Notes: a model not told the origin generated them from the letters alone. DNA of 64,000 bases from Caldilineaceae bacterium (GCA_958295845.1 OY282376.1:3237022-3301021), one strand, 5' to 3'; shown: positions 27,535 to 36,732, counted from the first letter of the stretch. A program made the numbers and translations.

Positions 27535-29265
27535 ATGAAACTTTACCGAACCGGTCTCGGCCTGCTCCTGCTGTTGGCGCTGGTCATACTGGCCGCTTGC
27601 GGCGCGCCCGCAGACGGCGGCATGGCTGGAGAAGCGCCCGCCGCCGAAGAAGCGGCGCCCGCTGATGACGAGGTCGTCGAGATCGAGGAATCCGAAGAAG
27701 AAGCAATGGAGATGAGCGGCGAAGTCGTCATCAGCATCGCTTCGAACGACGTGCAGACGTACCAGGCGATTGCAGATGCCTACATGGAGATGCACCCGGA
27801 TGTCGACGTCCTGGTCGAGCTTAAGCCGCCGGGCGTGGACGCCTATCTCCAGTGGATTCGCTCCCAATTCACCTCGGAAGTGCCGCGCGTTTCGCTGATC
27901 GAGTCGCCCCACTTGCGTGAATTCGCCCAGGAGGGCCGCCTGGTCGACTGGGGACAGTACCTCAACAAAGTGAATCCTTACACGGGCGAGAAATGGGTGG
28001 AAAGCTTCGAAGAGTGGGGCTTGAACCTGGTGCGCGACCCGAATACCGGCCAGATGTTCACCATGCCTTACCAGTCGGTCCAGACCTTCTGGATCTACAA
28101 CAAGGATCACTTTGAACAGGCCGGCATCACCGATGTCCCGCCGCGCCCCACCTGGGATCAGTTTGTCGAATGGAACGAGAAGCTGCGCGACGCCGGCCTC
28201 ATCCCCATCGCCATTGAAGGTACTACTGAGCAGATTTGGGGCGGCGGCCGCATGCCCTGGCTGATGCGCTCGGCAATGGACCAGTACCACCGCGACGACC
28301 TGCAGATCATCCAGTGCCAGGAAGGCGACTGGTGCTTCCGCGAGGGGATCGACGACACGTGGTCATACGATCCAACCGACGTGCGCAACGACGATCCCGA
28401 CCGAGTCTCCGTCAATATCGCCCGTCACCTCCAGGCATTGCGCGAAGGCGATATCAACTTCAACAACGAGTGCACCGTCGAAATGATGACACAGGTCGGG
28501 CGCATCTTCAAGACGGCGAACGGCTTCGTGCCCGAAGGCTGGACCGGCATGACCGATGCTTACCCACTCTTCCTGACCCAGAGAGCTGCCATGCGCATGG
28601 TGCACGGCGGTATCTACACCAGCCTGCCCAAGGACATCCGTTCACTGGCACAGGGTGAGTACGGTGGTCAGGCTGAAGTAACTGAAGAGGATTCGGCCGC
28701 AGCCGTCGAGTTTGAATACGGGCGCTTTGCCTTCCCGACAATCGAAGGACCCTGCGTACAGGGCACCGCCCGCGCCAACGAGTTGACCTCAGGCTATCTG
28801 GCCTTGCCGCTCAAGGACCGCGCCCAGAACGATCTCGAAGTCGACTTTGTCATGTTCTGGACAAGTCCGCAGGGGATGCAGATCTTCCTCGAGAACAAAC
28901 TGGATACCGAGAACCTCCAGGGTGGCATCGCTGGTCCGCCTCTGATCAAGAACGTTTCCCTGCCGGGGAAATGGGAGGAGATTTTCGCCCAGAGCGTCTT
29001 CATCGGCAACTATGAAAAGCCCGGCGCGCCAGGCGACGCTGTCGCCCGCGGCTTCTTCAAATATGAAGAAACCAAACGCGAATGGTCGATCATGGTTCAG
29101 GAATTCTTTGAAGGCAAGCTGACGGCCGAAGAGTTCGCCGCCGGCTATCAGTCTCTGCTCGAAGACAACTTTGACGGACTGCTGGAATTCCTCAACCTGA
29201 CGCACGAAGACCTGGACAGCCCTGAAAAACGCCCGCCGGGTTGGGTCGCTGCTGGACCGTACTAA
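27535..29265 (+). CDS. Extracellular solute-binding lipoprotein, sugar ABC type (family 1)
   Basis: This 576-residue lipoprotein has a signal peptide ending AAC at Cys22 and a very acidic, Ala/Glu-rich linker (about 23-60). The mature part reads like a family 1 sugar-binding protein: EVVISIASNDVQTYQAIADAY with the typical first strand, VQTFWIYNKDHFEQAGI with PPRPTWDQFVEW, and a C-terminal lobe with PLKDRAQNDLEVDFVMFWTSP. It is longer than the usual 400-450 residues. It would feed the permeases at 29330 and 31422. The sugar cannot be predicted. No ABC ATPase gene is in the cluster, so a shared MsmK/UgpC-type ATPase elsewhere is likely. Confidence 0.92.
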   Translation: MKLYRTGLGLLLLLALVILAACGAPADGGMAGEAPAAEEAAPADDEVVEIEESEEEAMEMSGEVVISIASNDVQTYQAIADAYMEMHPDVDVLVELKPPGVDAYLQWIRSQFTSEVPRVSLIESPHLREFAQEGRLVDWGQYLNKVNPYTGEKWVESFEEWGLNLVRDPNTGQMFTMPYQSVQTFWIYNKDHFEQAGITDVPPRPTWDQFVEWNEKLRDAGLIPIAIEGTTEQIWGGGRMPWLMRSAMDQYHRDDLQIIQCQEGDWCFREGIDDTWSYDPTDVRNDDPDRVSVNIARHLQALREGDINFNNECTVEMMTQVGRIFKTANGFVPEGWTGMTDAYPLFLTQRAAMRMVHGGIYTSLPKDIRSLAQGEYGGQAEVTEEDSAAAVEFEYGRFAFPTIEGPCVQGTARANELTSGYLALPLKDRAQNDLEVDFVMFWTSPQGMQIFLENKLDTENLQGGIAGPPLIKNVSLPGKWEEIFAQSVFIGNYEKPGAPGDAVARGFFKYEETKREWSIMVQEFFEGKLTAEEFAAGYQSLLEDNFDGLLEFLNLTHEDLDSPEKRPPGWVAAGPY

Positions 29266-29329
29266 CAGACAGAGTCCGCCGTCCTTCTCGGACGACGGAT
29301 AGATGTCCAGCTTACGCTAACGACTAACT

Positions 29330-31432
29330 ATGGCGTCTTCCTTGTATCGCGTACGGGCGAAAGCTCGTTCACAATATGGTTCACCAGACATGCCGCTCCT
29401 GCACAGGAGCGGCATGTCGTGTTGGCGTTCAGCCAGTAGCGCCATCCGCCTCAGACCGGCAATATGCAGCATAGCCCTCGCCGTTGCCCTCTTGTTGGGC
29501 CTGGCTCTGCCTCTTGCCGCACAGTCCCCTGATGGTCAGCTATGGGGTCAAGACACTGCAAACCGCATACAGGCGCTTGCTCTCACGGCAGACGGCGGCC
29601 GTGTGGTTATTGGCAGCCGTGATAATACACTGCGAGTGCTCGACAGTTCAGGAGAATTAATCTGGCAATTCGAAGCCGAAAATAGTATTTCCGGGGTGGA
29701 CATCTCACCAGACGGGCAGTGGCTGGCGGTGGCGTCAGAGGATCGGTTTGTTTACTTGCTCGACGGCGAAGGCAACATGCTGTGGCAATTCAAGGCTACC
29801 CGGCCAATGAACAATGCAGCAGTCGCAAGTGACGGCTCACTCGTCGCTGCAACATCCGATGATCTGACAGTCTATGTCCTTGACGGCGAGGGAAACCTGG
29901 TCTGGCAAGAGGTCTTGGGCATTGGCGTGCAGGCAGTTGACATTTACGGCAGTGGCGATAAGGCCCGCGTCGTAGTTGGCTCCAGTGACGGGCTGATAAC
30001 CATCTATAGCCGCACAGGCAGCGCGCTGTTGCAGGCCGGCCTTGACTACAGTGTGCAGTCCGTTTCTGTAACGCCAAACGGCGCCCGCATTCTGGCGGGC
30101 ACGGAAGACGGTTCTGCAACGCTCCTGAACGGCGCCAATGGAAATGAAATCTGGCGCTTTGAGGCCGAGGATACAATAGTCGGCGTAGCGCTTGCCGCCG
30201 ACGGCTCCACCGCCCTCGTCGGTTCGGAGGACGGCAGCGCCTATCTGCTTGCCGGCGATGGCACACTCACGCACCGCTTCAGACAAGATGATGATGTGTT
30301 GAGCGTCGCTCTGGCTGGAGATGGCAGCCGCTTGGCCATTGGAACCATCGCCGGCGCCGCCCGATATTACGACCGGTCCGCGGCCGTGTCTGGTGCCGCC
30401 CAGTCGACAGCCCAACGCCAAAGACTCATTTTCGTTCTGGTAGGCGTATTCGCGCTGTTGATCCTGTTGGCCACGTGGGCAGCCCGCAACACCGCCTCAG
30501 GCCAGGTGATCTACCAACGCAGCGCCGCTGGACCCATCGGCCTCCTGCAATCCATGTGGAGGGCGCGCCTTTCCTACCTGCTGATCCTGCCGACCTTACT
30601 CTTGCTGCTGACCTTCAACTACTATCCCGCCTTTTCGGGCCTCTACCATGCATTTACCAAATGGAGTCCCGGCGTCAGCACCGAATGGGTTGGACTTGAA
30701 AACTTCCGCTTCCTGATGGGAGATCGTTTCTTCCTCTCCGGCTTCCGCAACGCCGGCATCCTGGTCGTTGTCTCGATCATTAAGACAATGACTTTTCCGC
30801 TGTTGGTAGCCGAATTAATCTTCAATGTGCGCAACAGGTTCTCCCAGTATTGGTTCCGTACGCTCTTTGTCATTCCGATTGTTCTGCCGGCAGTGGTCGA
30901 GATCCTGGTATGGAACAACATCTACGATCCCGCCATCGGCCTCCTCAACGAGAGCCTCAAACTTTTCGGCTTGGAACACTTGACTCGCGTATGGTACGGA
31001 GACGCCAGCGTGTCTCTGGGCGCCATCATCTTTATCGGTGTGCCCTGGGTCAACGCCTTCGCCCTGCTCATATTCTACGGCGGCCTCATTTCGATTTCCA
31101 ACGAAATCATCGACGCCAGCCTTGTCGACGGAGCCAGCACCTGGCGACGCTTCTGGACTATCGACCTGCCCCTGCTCATGGGCCAGATCAAGCTGCTCCT
31201 GATACTCAATTTCATCAATGCGGTGCAGACATTCGAGCTTGTCTTCCTGACAACCGGCGGCGGCCCTGGCGCCGCCACCTACACGCCTGCCCTGGAACTT
31301 TACTACCTGGCAATGCGCATGGATCGAATGGGCGTGGCCTCGGCCATCGGCATGATTCTCTTCTTAATTATTCTGGCTGGCACAATCATCAATATGCGAT
31401 ACGTCCGTTCCTCCACCGAATATGAGGCCTGA
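29330..31432 (+). CDS. Sugar ABC permease (MalF type) fused to an N-terminal seven-repeat beta-propeller
   Basis: A 700-residue fusion. Residues about 40-62 form a signal/anchor helix. Residues about 75-350 are seven repeats of about 40 residues of PQQ/WD-like propeller type, several ending in a GELIWQF-like or GNLVWQE-like strand. A membrane helix (about 362-384) and a basic linker lead into a MalF-type permease (about 405-700) with six hydrophobic segments and the EAA loop DASLVDGASTWRRFWTIDLP. The topology puts the propeller outside the cytoplasmic membrane, next to the binding protein. The permease alone is the normal family length. Start is uncertain: ATG at 29330, or ATG at 29414 after a hairpin that lies inside the longer frame. 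Confidence 0.87.
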   Translation: MASSLYRVRAKARSQYGSPDMPLLHRSGMSCWRSASSAIRLRPAICSIALAVALLLGLALPLAAQSPDGQLWGQDTANRIQALALTADGGRVVIGSRDNTLRVLDSSGELIWQFEAENSISGVDISPDGQWLAVASEDRFVYLLDGEGNMLWQFKATRPMNNAAVASDGSLVAATSDDLTVYVLDGEGNLVWQEVLGIGVQAVDIYGSGDKARVVVGSSDGLITIYSRTGSALLQAGLDYSVQSVSVTPNGARILAGTEDGSATLLNGANGNEIWRFEAEDTIVGVALAADGSTALVGSEDGSAYLLAGDGTLTHRFRQDDDVLSVALAGDGSRLAIGTIAGAARYYDRSAAVSGAAQSTAQRQRLIFVLVGVFALLILLATWAARNTASGQVIYQRSAAGPIGLLQSMWRARLSYLLILPTLLLLLTFNYYPAFSGLYHAFTKWSPGVSTEWVGLENFRFLMGDRFFLSGFRNAGILVVVSIIKTMTFPLLVAELIFNVRNRFSQYWFRTLFVIPIVLPAVVEILVWNNIYDPAIGLLNESLKLFGLEHLTRVWYGDASVSLGAIIFIGVPWVNAFALLIFYGGLISISNEIIDASLVDGASTWRRFWTIDLPLLMGQIKLLLILNFINAVQTFELVFLTTGGGPGAATYTPALELYYLAMRMDRMGVASAIGMILFLIILAGTIINMRYVRSSTEYEA
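29387..29418. promoter_or_regulatory. Strong hairpin at the 5' end of the propeller-permease gene
   Basis: Arms of 15 bases (29387-29401 and 29404-29418, core GCCGCTCCTG/CAGGAGCGGC) are perfectly complementary with a 2-base loop. The right arm contains AGGAG and the ATG at 29414, so the hairpin would hide that start site if used. It could act as a partial terminator or translation brake between the binding-protein and permease genes. Confidence 0.5.
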
Positions 31433-32372
31433 AATGGTATCGGCACGAGGACAAAAAGGGGCGGAACAGCCTCTTCCGGTTACAGGGGACACCCAAAGCG
31501 GCGAAACCGAAGGCGGGAGCATGTACGCGTTGACTTCCCTCTTCAATGCCTCGAAGTTTAGCCTTGGGCAAATGATCCTGTATGCCGTCTTGCTCATACT
31601 GCTCTTCATTACTTTTATCCCTATCCTCTATCTGATTGTGCTTGCTCTCAAAGACAACGGCCAGATATACGGTCGGTTCTGGTCTCTGCCCAATCCATAT
31701 CGCTGGGTGAACTTCACTCTTGGCTCACTCGCGATCTGGCGGTCAATCCTCAATTCCATTCTGACTTCCGGCACTTCCACCGCGGCAACCGTTTTGCTCG
31801 CCAGTCTGAGCGGCTACGTTTTTGCGCGCCACCGCTTTCCGGGCAAGGAGGTTCTCTATACGGGAATCCTCGCCCTGCTGATGATCCCGCCGATTCTGAC
31901 GCTCATCCCCGCTTATGTGCTTATCCTCAATATGGGGCTGGAGAATACCTACTGGGCACTGATTCTGCCGTGGACATCGGGCGGTCAGGTGTTCGCCCTG
32001 CTGCTCTGCCGTAGCTTTTTCGCTACCCTGCCGGAGGAGTTTTTCGACGCAGCACGCATCGACGGTGCGAGCGAAATGCAAAGTTTCGTCCGGATCGCTG
32101 TGCCCCTGTCCGCGCCAATTCTCGTGACAGTCGCAGTCGTCAGGCTCGTGACCACATACAACCAGTTCATGTGGCCCTTGGTCGTCATCTCAAGCCCGAA
32201 ACGCCAGGTCGTGGCAGTGGCCTTGACCCAATTTACCTCCGAAATCGGCGTGACCGACCTCGGTCCGCAGATGGCTGGCTACATCCTGGCCTCGGTGCCC
32301 CTGATCGTTCTGTTTTCCTTCGGTATGCGACACTATGTGCGCGGCCTGACCGCCGGTGGCCTGAAGGCCTGA
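31422..32372 (+). CDS. Carbohydrate ABC transporter permease (MalG type)
   Basis: The 316-residue frame overlaps the preceding permease gene by 11 bases; later ATGs at 31434 and 31521 are also possible, the last giving MYALTSLF directly before the first membrane helix. The MalG-type pattern is clear: FITFIPILYLIVLALKDNGQ, the LASLSGYVFARHRFPGK segment, PPILTLIPAYVLILNMGL, and the EAA loop FFDAARIDGASEMQSFVRIAVP. It is the second channel subunit for the sugar-binding protein at 27535 and the fusion permease at 29330. The next gene starts 39 bases downstream. Confidence 0.93.
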   Translation: MRPEMVSARGQKGAEQPLPVTGDTQSGETEGGSMYALTSLFNASKFSLGQMILYAVLLILLFITFIPILYLIVLALKDNGQIYGRFWSLPNPYRWVNFTLGSLAIWRSILNSILTSGTSTAATVLLASLSGYVFARHRFPGKEVLYTGILALLMIPPILTLIPAYVLILNMGLENTYWALILPWTSGGQVFALLLCRSFFATLPEEFFDAARIDGASEMQSFVRIAVPLSAPILVTVAVVRLVTTYNQFMWPLVVISSPKRQVVAVALTQFTSEIGVTDLGPQMAGYILASVPLIVLFSFGMRHYVRGLTAGGLKA

Positions 32373-32411
32373 CCCCACTACCTTCCCACATTACATTTCC
32401 GAGGTATTCAC

Positions 32412-33455
32412 ATGGATAAAGTACGCATCGGCGTCCTGAGCCACGCCCACGGTCACAGCAACGCCTACTGCCGCGTGATGCAGGACTTCGATGATGTCGA
32501 ATTGGTTGCCTGCTGGGACGACAACGAGCAGCGAGGACGTGAAGCTGCCGCTGCCTTCGGCATGGAGTTCCGCGCCGACGCCGAGGCCGTCTCCGACGAC
32601 CCCAATATCGACGCCGTCATCGTTGCAACCGAGACTAATCGTCATGCCCAGTATGTCGAATTGGCCGCTGCGGCCGGCAAGGCGATCCTCTGCCAGAAAC
32701 CGCTGGCAACAACGCTCGACGACTGCGATCGTATCATCGACACTATTCGCCGCACCGGCGTAAAGTTCAGCGTCGCTTTCCAGATGCGGCAGGACCCAGT
32801 CAACCGCATGATAAAAGAGCTGGTTGACGCGAAAGCAGTGGGCGAAATTGCTGTTGTGCGGCGCCGGCACTGTATCAACGTACTCAACAACGAGGCCTTT
32901 TTCACCGGACCCTCCCGTTGGCACGTCGATCCCGTTTCCAACGTCGGGATGTTCTTCGACGATGCCATTCACGCGGCCGACTGGTTCTACTGGACGTTCG
33001 GCCCAGCCAAGCGGGTCATGGCTGAAATCGACAACATCGTTTCGAATGTTGCTCCTGACGACAACGGGATCGCTCTGTTCCGTTTCGAGAGCGGCGCTTT
33101 AGGCACCTTGTTCAATGGCTCCACCACGGTCGCCGGGGTCAACACGACCGAGATCTTCGGCGCCGAAGGCACTATCATTCAGGACTACGGCGACGCCGTG
33201 TCCACCTTACCACCTCGCCCGCCAGGAGTCGCCCCCTTGCGCATGATCCGACAAGGCGACACCGATTGGCAGGAGTTTGACCTGCCGATACCGGAAAGCC
33301 AGGGGGAACGCATCGCGGGCGTACCGCGGCCTTTTGTCGACTACGTTAGAGGCTTGAGCGATGAGCACGTCAGCGCCGAGGAGGGACGCAAGTCGGTCGA
33401 GATGATCTTGGGGGCTTATCGCTCGGCGCGAGAGGGCAGGAGGATTTCGCTATAG
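32412..33455 (+). CDS. Gfo/Idh/MocA family oxidoreductase
   Basis: This 347-residue protein has an N-terminal NAD(P)-binding fold in which the usual GxGxxG is replaced by VRIGVLSHAHGHS, a variant seen in some family members. The catalytic Lys motif is CQKPLATT, and the C-terminal half carries the DDAIHAADWFYW segment with the conserved His. It closes the sugar ABC cluster (binding protein, two permeases, oxidoreductase), which suggests it acts on the imported sugar or a derivative. It is not a close duplicate of the enzyme at 25632. Confidence 0.9.
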   Translation: MDKVRIGVLSHAHGHSNAYCRVMQDFDDVELVACWDDNEQRGREAAAAFGMEFRADAEAVSDDPNIDAVIVATETNRHAQYVELAAAAGKAILCQKPLATTLDDCDRIIDTIRRTGVKFSVAFQMRQDPVNRMIKELVDAKAVGEIAVVRRRHCINVLNNEAFFTGPSRWHVDPVSNVGMFFDDAIHAADWFYWTFGPAKRVMAEIDNIVSNVAPDDNGIALFRFESGALGTLFNGSTTVAGVNTTEIFGAEGTIIQDYGDAVSTLPPRPPGVAPLRMIRQGDTDWQEFDLPIPESQGERIAGVPRPFVDYVRGLSDEHVSAEEGRKSVEMILGAYRSAREGRRISL

Positions 33456-33805
33456 AAACGCTTTTTCTTTGTAACGCAATGAAATGGTCAGAAACATCGA
33501 CAGCGTCTTTGTACCCTTTACCAATTTCTAGTGCACTCTCAATTTAAGTGCGACCAGAAATGGTTTAAGCAGGCCGATTGAGTAGAACTGAAGTGTTAAA
33601 TAACCTGATTGATTCGTGTCCCAGTTTCCTCCAGTGACATACGGACCTTCTCAGGTAACATTTCTGTCTGGTTGAGCCATGGAAGTTGTTTGGGGAGAAT
33701 ATGCTTGAAGGGATTGCCACACCGAGTGACAGCTTGTTCTACTCCTGGTTGAACTCTTCGATATTTGGTTAAGAAGAACCTCACTCTACCTGCATATGAT
33801 TCCAG
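33456..33805. other. AT-richer intergenic stretch next to HicAB
   Basis: About 350 bases clearly poorer in G+C than the genes around. A minus-strand frame at 33596-33784 starts at GTG with a ggtag site and would encode 62 residues directly downstream of hicB, but it has no known motif. I leave it as a possible remnant. Confidence 0.4.
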
Positions 33806-34012
33806 TTAGGAATTCTGACCAGAGGAGAACTCCCTCTGGTGTTCGCTTTCGATCTCCAACCACTCGTCTACTATTCTACGCAACTGCCGATATACCTCTG
33901 CTTCGTCATCACCATGACAACAGGGACCAATTATACCTGGCCAATACCCAATGAAACATTGGTCTTCTTCCGACCATTCGACAACGCCGCGATTGTTTGC
34001 GTTACCGGTCAT
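33806..34012 (-). CDS. hicB: HicB-family antitoxin
   Basis: This 68-residue protein has the HicB partial RNase H-like pattern: VVEWSEEDQCFIGYWPGI, a GCCHGDDEAEVYRQL-type helix segment and the helix RRIVDEWLEIESE. It lacks the C-terminal DNA-binding extension of long HicB forms. The start overlaps the end of hicA by 4 bases (ATGA), the usual toxin-first arrangement. It should bind HicA and block its mRNA-cleaving activity. Base composition is more AT-rich than the flanking metabolic genes, consistent with horizontal transfer. Confidence 0.85.
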   Translation of the reverse strand: MTGNANNRGVVEWSEEDQCFIGYWPGIIGPCCHGDDEAEVYRQLRRIVDEWLEIESEHQREFSSGQNS

Positions 34013-34203
34013 CTTTCAGCCTCCTCAATGTTTCTTCGGACTTCCCTCTCTTGGTAAGGCTTGGCATCATCATTGGGATTCCCAGAAACCGTTACCCTCA
34101 TCCCCTTTGGATGCCAGAAATTCCTGTGGCTGCCTTTTCCTCCCCTGTTTGTAAACCCAGCCCTCTCCAGTTCTCTGATCAACGCTCGGATCTTTCGGGG
34201 CAT
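34009..34203 (-). CDS. hicA: HicA-family mRNA interferase toxin
   Basis: This 64-residue protein has the HicA double-stranded RNA-binding-like fold: an ALIRELERAGF helix, then GKGSHRNFWHP with the catalytic His of the GSH motif, and a final strand and helix with REVRRNIEEAER. A ggaaag ribosome site precedes the ATG. It is the first gene of a two-gene toxin-antitoxin operon with hicB. The loop VTVSGNPNDDAKPYQ replaces the more usual TVPxH, as in the HicA subgroup that ends with PYQ. Confidence 0.88.
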   Translation of the reverse strand: MPRKIRALIRELERAGFTNRGGKGSHRNFWHPKGMRVTVSGNPNDDAKPYQEREVRRNIEEAER

Positions 34204-34387
34204 GTCTTTCCAGTCATTACCTCAATGTACGGCTCTTGGACTGAATTAAACACTAAACTATCGCTCTACTGCAAAGGCTCACGCCTGCCCTTGCACCAGC
34301 TATTACGCCAACAGGCTGAGCCACCAGTCTTCAATTTGGGCGATAGCCATTGTGCATGAGACGATGAAGGTTGGACGAACTAACGCC

Positions 34388-35272
34388 TCAGAGCAGGGGC
34401 AGCAGTGTTTTCGCCGTCTCTTCAACGAGCCAACTGTAGAATTCTTCCGAAAGAACGCCGCTGCCGTGGTCCTGGATGAACTGTAGCTGTTCCGCGGTCA
34501 GCTCTTCTTCGGCTGCAGCCACCGCGTTCTGGTAGGGGTTGGCCGGCGTTCTGTCCAAAGGCGCCACAAACTCAACTGTCACCGCGCCGTCGTAACCAAT
34601 CTCCTTCAGCGTATTCACAATCAGTGGCCAGTCCAGCGCGCCCATGCCGCAGGCCATGCGGTTGTTGTCGGCCACATGAAAATCAACCAGGCGCTCCTTC
34701 GAACTTCTGATCGCCTCGATCATGTCGGCTTCTTCAATGTTCAGGTGGAACGTGTCGATGCAGACGCCGCAGTCCGGCCCGACGTCCTCGGCCAGCAGCA
34801 TCGCCTGGTCGGCGCGATTGAGGAAGTTGGTCTCGAAACGATTGAGCGGTTCCAGCGCCATGCGTATTCCTTCCTTCTGTGCATGGACATAGACCTCCTT
34901 CAAGCTCTCTACAGCCCAGGCCCACTCCTGCTCCGGAGTGTCCATCGCCGCCACCTTGCCCACCTGCGACGGCACGATAGTCATTTCGTAGCCGTCCAAC
35001 TCCTTGACCATCGTGATGCAGTCTTTAAGATAGCCGATAGAGGTGGCGCGCACGGACTCGTCGGCGTGGATCAGGTCCCGCCCCTCAAACATCAGTGAGA
35101 CTGCCCCCCAGCAGGCGATTCCGTTTTCGGCCAGCAACTTTCTCAGCTCTCTTGTATCGAAGACATCCGGCTCACCGCTGATCTCGATGCTTTTGTAACC
35201 GTAGCGGGCCAGCCTGCGGATGGTTACTTCGATCGGTTCTGCGCGCATCCAATTGTGCATGGAAAGGTGCAT
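34388..35272 (-). CDS. Sugar phosphate isomerase/epimerase (AP-endonuclease 2-type TIM barrel)
   Basis: From the ATG at 35272, which has a ggggga ribosome site (a GTG at 35290 is also in frame), the protein is 294 residues. The Xyl_isomerase-like TIM barrel is shown by YKSIEISGEPD near the N-terminus, ALEPLNRFETNF (metal-ligand Glu), GVCIDTFHLNIEE (Asp and His ligands), LVDFHVADNNR and the final VTVEFVAPLD with the second catalytic Glu. This arrangement matches D-tagatose/D-psicose 3-epimerase-like enzymes. Its sugar is unknown, but it fits the sugar-metabolism setting. It precedes no close partner; DinB lies upstream. Confidence 0.87.
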   Translation of the reverse strand: MHLSMHNWMRAEPIEVTIRRLARYGYKSIEISGEPDVFDTRELRKLLAENGIACWGAVSLMFEGRDLIHADESVRATSIGYLKDCITMVKELDGYEMTIVPSQVGKVAAMDTPEQEWAWAVESLKEVYVHAQKEGIRMALEPLNRFETNFLNRADQAMLLAEDVGPDCGVCIDTFHLNIEEADMIEAIRSSKERLVDFHVADNNRMACGMGALDWPLIVNTLKEIGYDGAVTVEFVAPLDRTPANPYQNAVAAAEEELTAEQLQFIQDHGSGVLSEEFYSWLVEETAKTLLPLL

Positions 35273-35335
35273 GAGTTTCCCCCGCTTCACTGTGTCAGGT
35301 CGGTCCCGGTCTTCTGCTGATGAGGCAGATTCAGC

Positions 35336-35851
35336 CTACTCGGGCAGACGGCCTGAACCCGTGCCAACCCAGTGTGTTTCCAGGTTCGCCCGCATCATCA
35401 GAATTGTACCCAGATCTCCTACGTGCTGCTGCAGATGGCGGATGTTGTAGATCTGCAGTTCCATCTTGTCAAACGGCAGCCAGTGAAAGCCGGACGGTGA
35501 GCTCAGGTCAGTCGTAGGCACCATCCTGTCTACCGCGTCGCGGCAGAATTCAAGGAATTCCAGGATCTCTTCTGGGGTGTAGGGTTGATCTGCCTTGGGC
35601 TGCTCGTGCGGAGGAAAGGGCGCCGGGCCCAGGAACTGATAGCCTTCGCGCGCGCCCTCCCAAAGAGCATGATCGTGCTCCGTCGTTTGCAGGTAAAAGT
35701 TCACGTAGAAGAGCCCATGGTAAGCGACGCGCCAGAACGGGGTTGACTGGTCCGGCTCGTTCCACAACTCCTCGGGACAGGTACGAACTATCTCCTCCAT
35801 CATCGACAAAGCGGCGTGGAATTGAGAGGCGATTGTTTTGGAAACATCCAT
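35336..35851 (-). CDS. DinB family protein
   Basis: From the ATG at 35851 (the longer frame from 35875 adds eight unlikely residues) the protein is 171 residues. It has the four-helix DinB/YfiT pattern with metal-binding His residues in the VAYHGLFY helix and in IRHLQQHVGDL near the C-terminus. Family members bind Ni or Zn and some are bacillithiol or mycothiol transferases; the function of this one is unknown. An aaagga element lies slightly far upstream of the start. It is followed on the same strand by the epimerase gene. Confidence 0.83.
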   Translation of the reverse strand: MDVSKTIASQFHAALSMMEEIVRTCPEELWNEPDQSTPFWRVAYHGLFYVNFYLQTTEHDHALWEGAREGYQFLGPAPFPPHEQPKADQPYTPEEILEFLEFCRDAVDRMVPTTDLSSPSGFHWLPFDKMELQIYNIRHLQQHVGDLGTILMMRANLETHWVGTGSGRLPE

Positions 35852-36123
35852 ACTTCGATTTCCTTTCTGTAGCAAGTAGCTGAAGGGCTAGAAATCACCC
35901 ATTCGAGTCAGTTTGGACGACAAGCGCGGGCAGGAAACAGTGATTCAATCAGATTGTGACTGCCCACCTATACATTGTCAGTGGCTCCAGCCTATTGGAG
36001 CCCGATTCACATTCAGCAGATTCTCGAATGCCTCCGGCTCTATTGGCAAGTTCAGAGCCCAGGACTGAAGCATAGTCACAAATGGAAGCGCTTCAGCAGG
36101 TTGCGAAAAACTCGCACACCCTG

Positions 36124-36732
36124 TCACTCGCTCTCCTTGTGCTTTACTAAGACCGTGCTTACGACGGTGGAGCTCGGTATCAGGCTAACCTCATTTTCAG
36201 AGTCCAGCACAATGTGCATCAGAGTGATGTCGGAAACGATCCCGGAGTTTCTGCCTATGGTCACATTGTCACCAATTCCAATTGGGCGAAACAAGGCCAG
36301 AAAGATCCCGGCCACAGTGTGTCCCATGACGGTCTGCGAGGCAAAGCCGGCGACCAAACCCGCGAAGCTGCCCATCGTCAACGCGGCCGCGGCGTTATCA
36401 GTTAAGACCGAAACCAGGAACGAGAAAATCAGCCCATATCCGACCAGTCTTGAGATGACTCGTATGGTTCGGGCAACGTCTTCTGTCATTCGCCTTTGAA
36501 CGACTATGTATACCCATTTGGTCCCGGACTGTACGGCAATATGCCCCAGGAGCACCACCAAGGCGACCGAAATGTAGTTCTCGTACGGCACCAGGAAGCC
36601 GAGGACTTCAAACTCCTCCATTTTGGAAGTCAGTGCGAGGAGGGCAAAGAGAACAAAAACGGAAATGACGGTAGTCAGCAAAGGAACTGTTGGCGAAGCG
36701 CTCGATTCGGGCTGGCTGGTACTGACAGACAT
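36124..36732 (-). CDS. Small mechanosensitive ion channel family protein (MscS)
   Basis: The start at 36732 has a strong ggaggt site 7 or 8 bases upstream and gives 202 residues; the longer frame to 36831 lacks support. Three hydrophobic helices (about 18-38, 46-70, 85-112) lead into the pore-lining segment SFAGLVAGFASQTVMGHTVAG and the following beta domain IGIGDNVTIG...GIVSDITL typical of MscS. The C-terminal cytoplasmic vestibule is shortened: the protein ends soon after the LIPSSTVVST strand. It may be a minimal MscS-like channel gated by membrane tension. Confidence 0.86.
   Translation of the reverse strand: MSVSTSQPESSASPTVPLLTTVISVFVLFALLALTSKMEEFEVLGFLVPYENYISVALVVLLGHIAVQSGTKWVYIVVQRRMTEDVARTIRVISRLVGYGLIFSFLVSVLTDNAAAALTMGSFAGLVAGFASQTVMGHTVAGIFLALFRPIGIGDNVTIGRNSGIVSDITLMHIVLDSENEVSLIPSSTVVSTVLVKHKESE

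Noticed and set aside
33596..33784. 62-codon frame downstream of hicB
   Set aside because: Has a ribosome-site-like ggtag but no recognised motif; kept only as a note in the intergenic entry.
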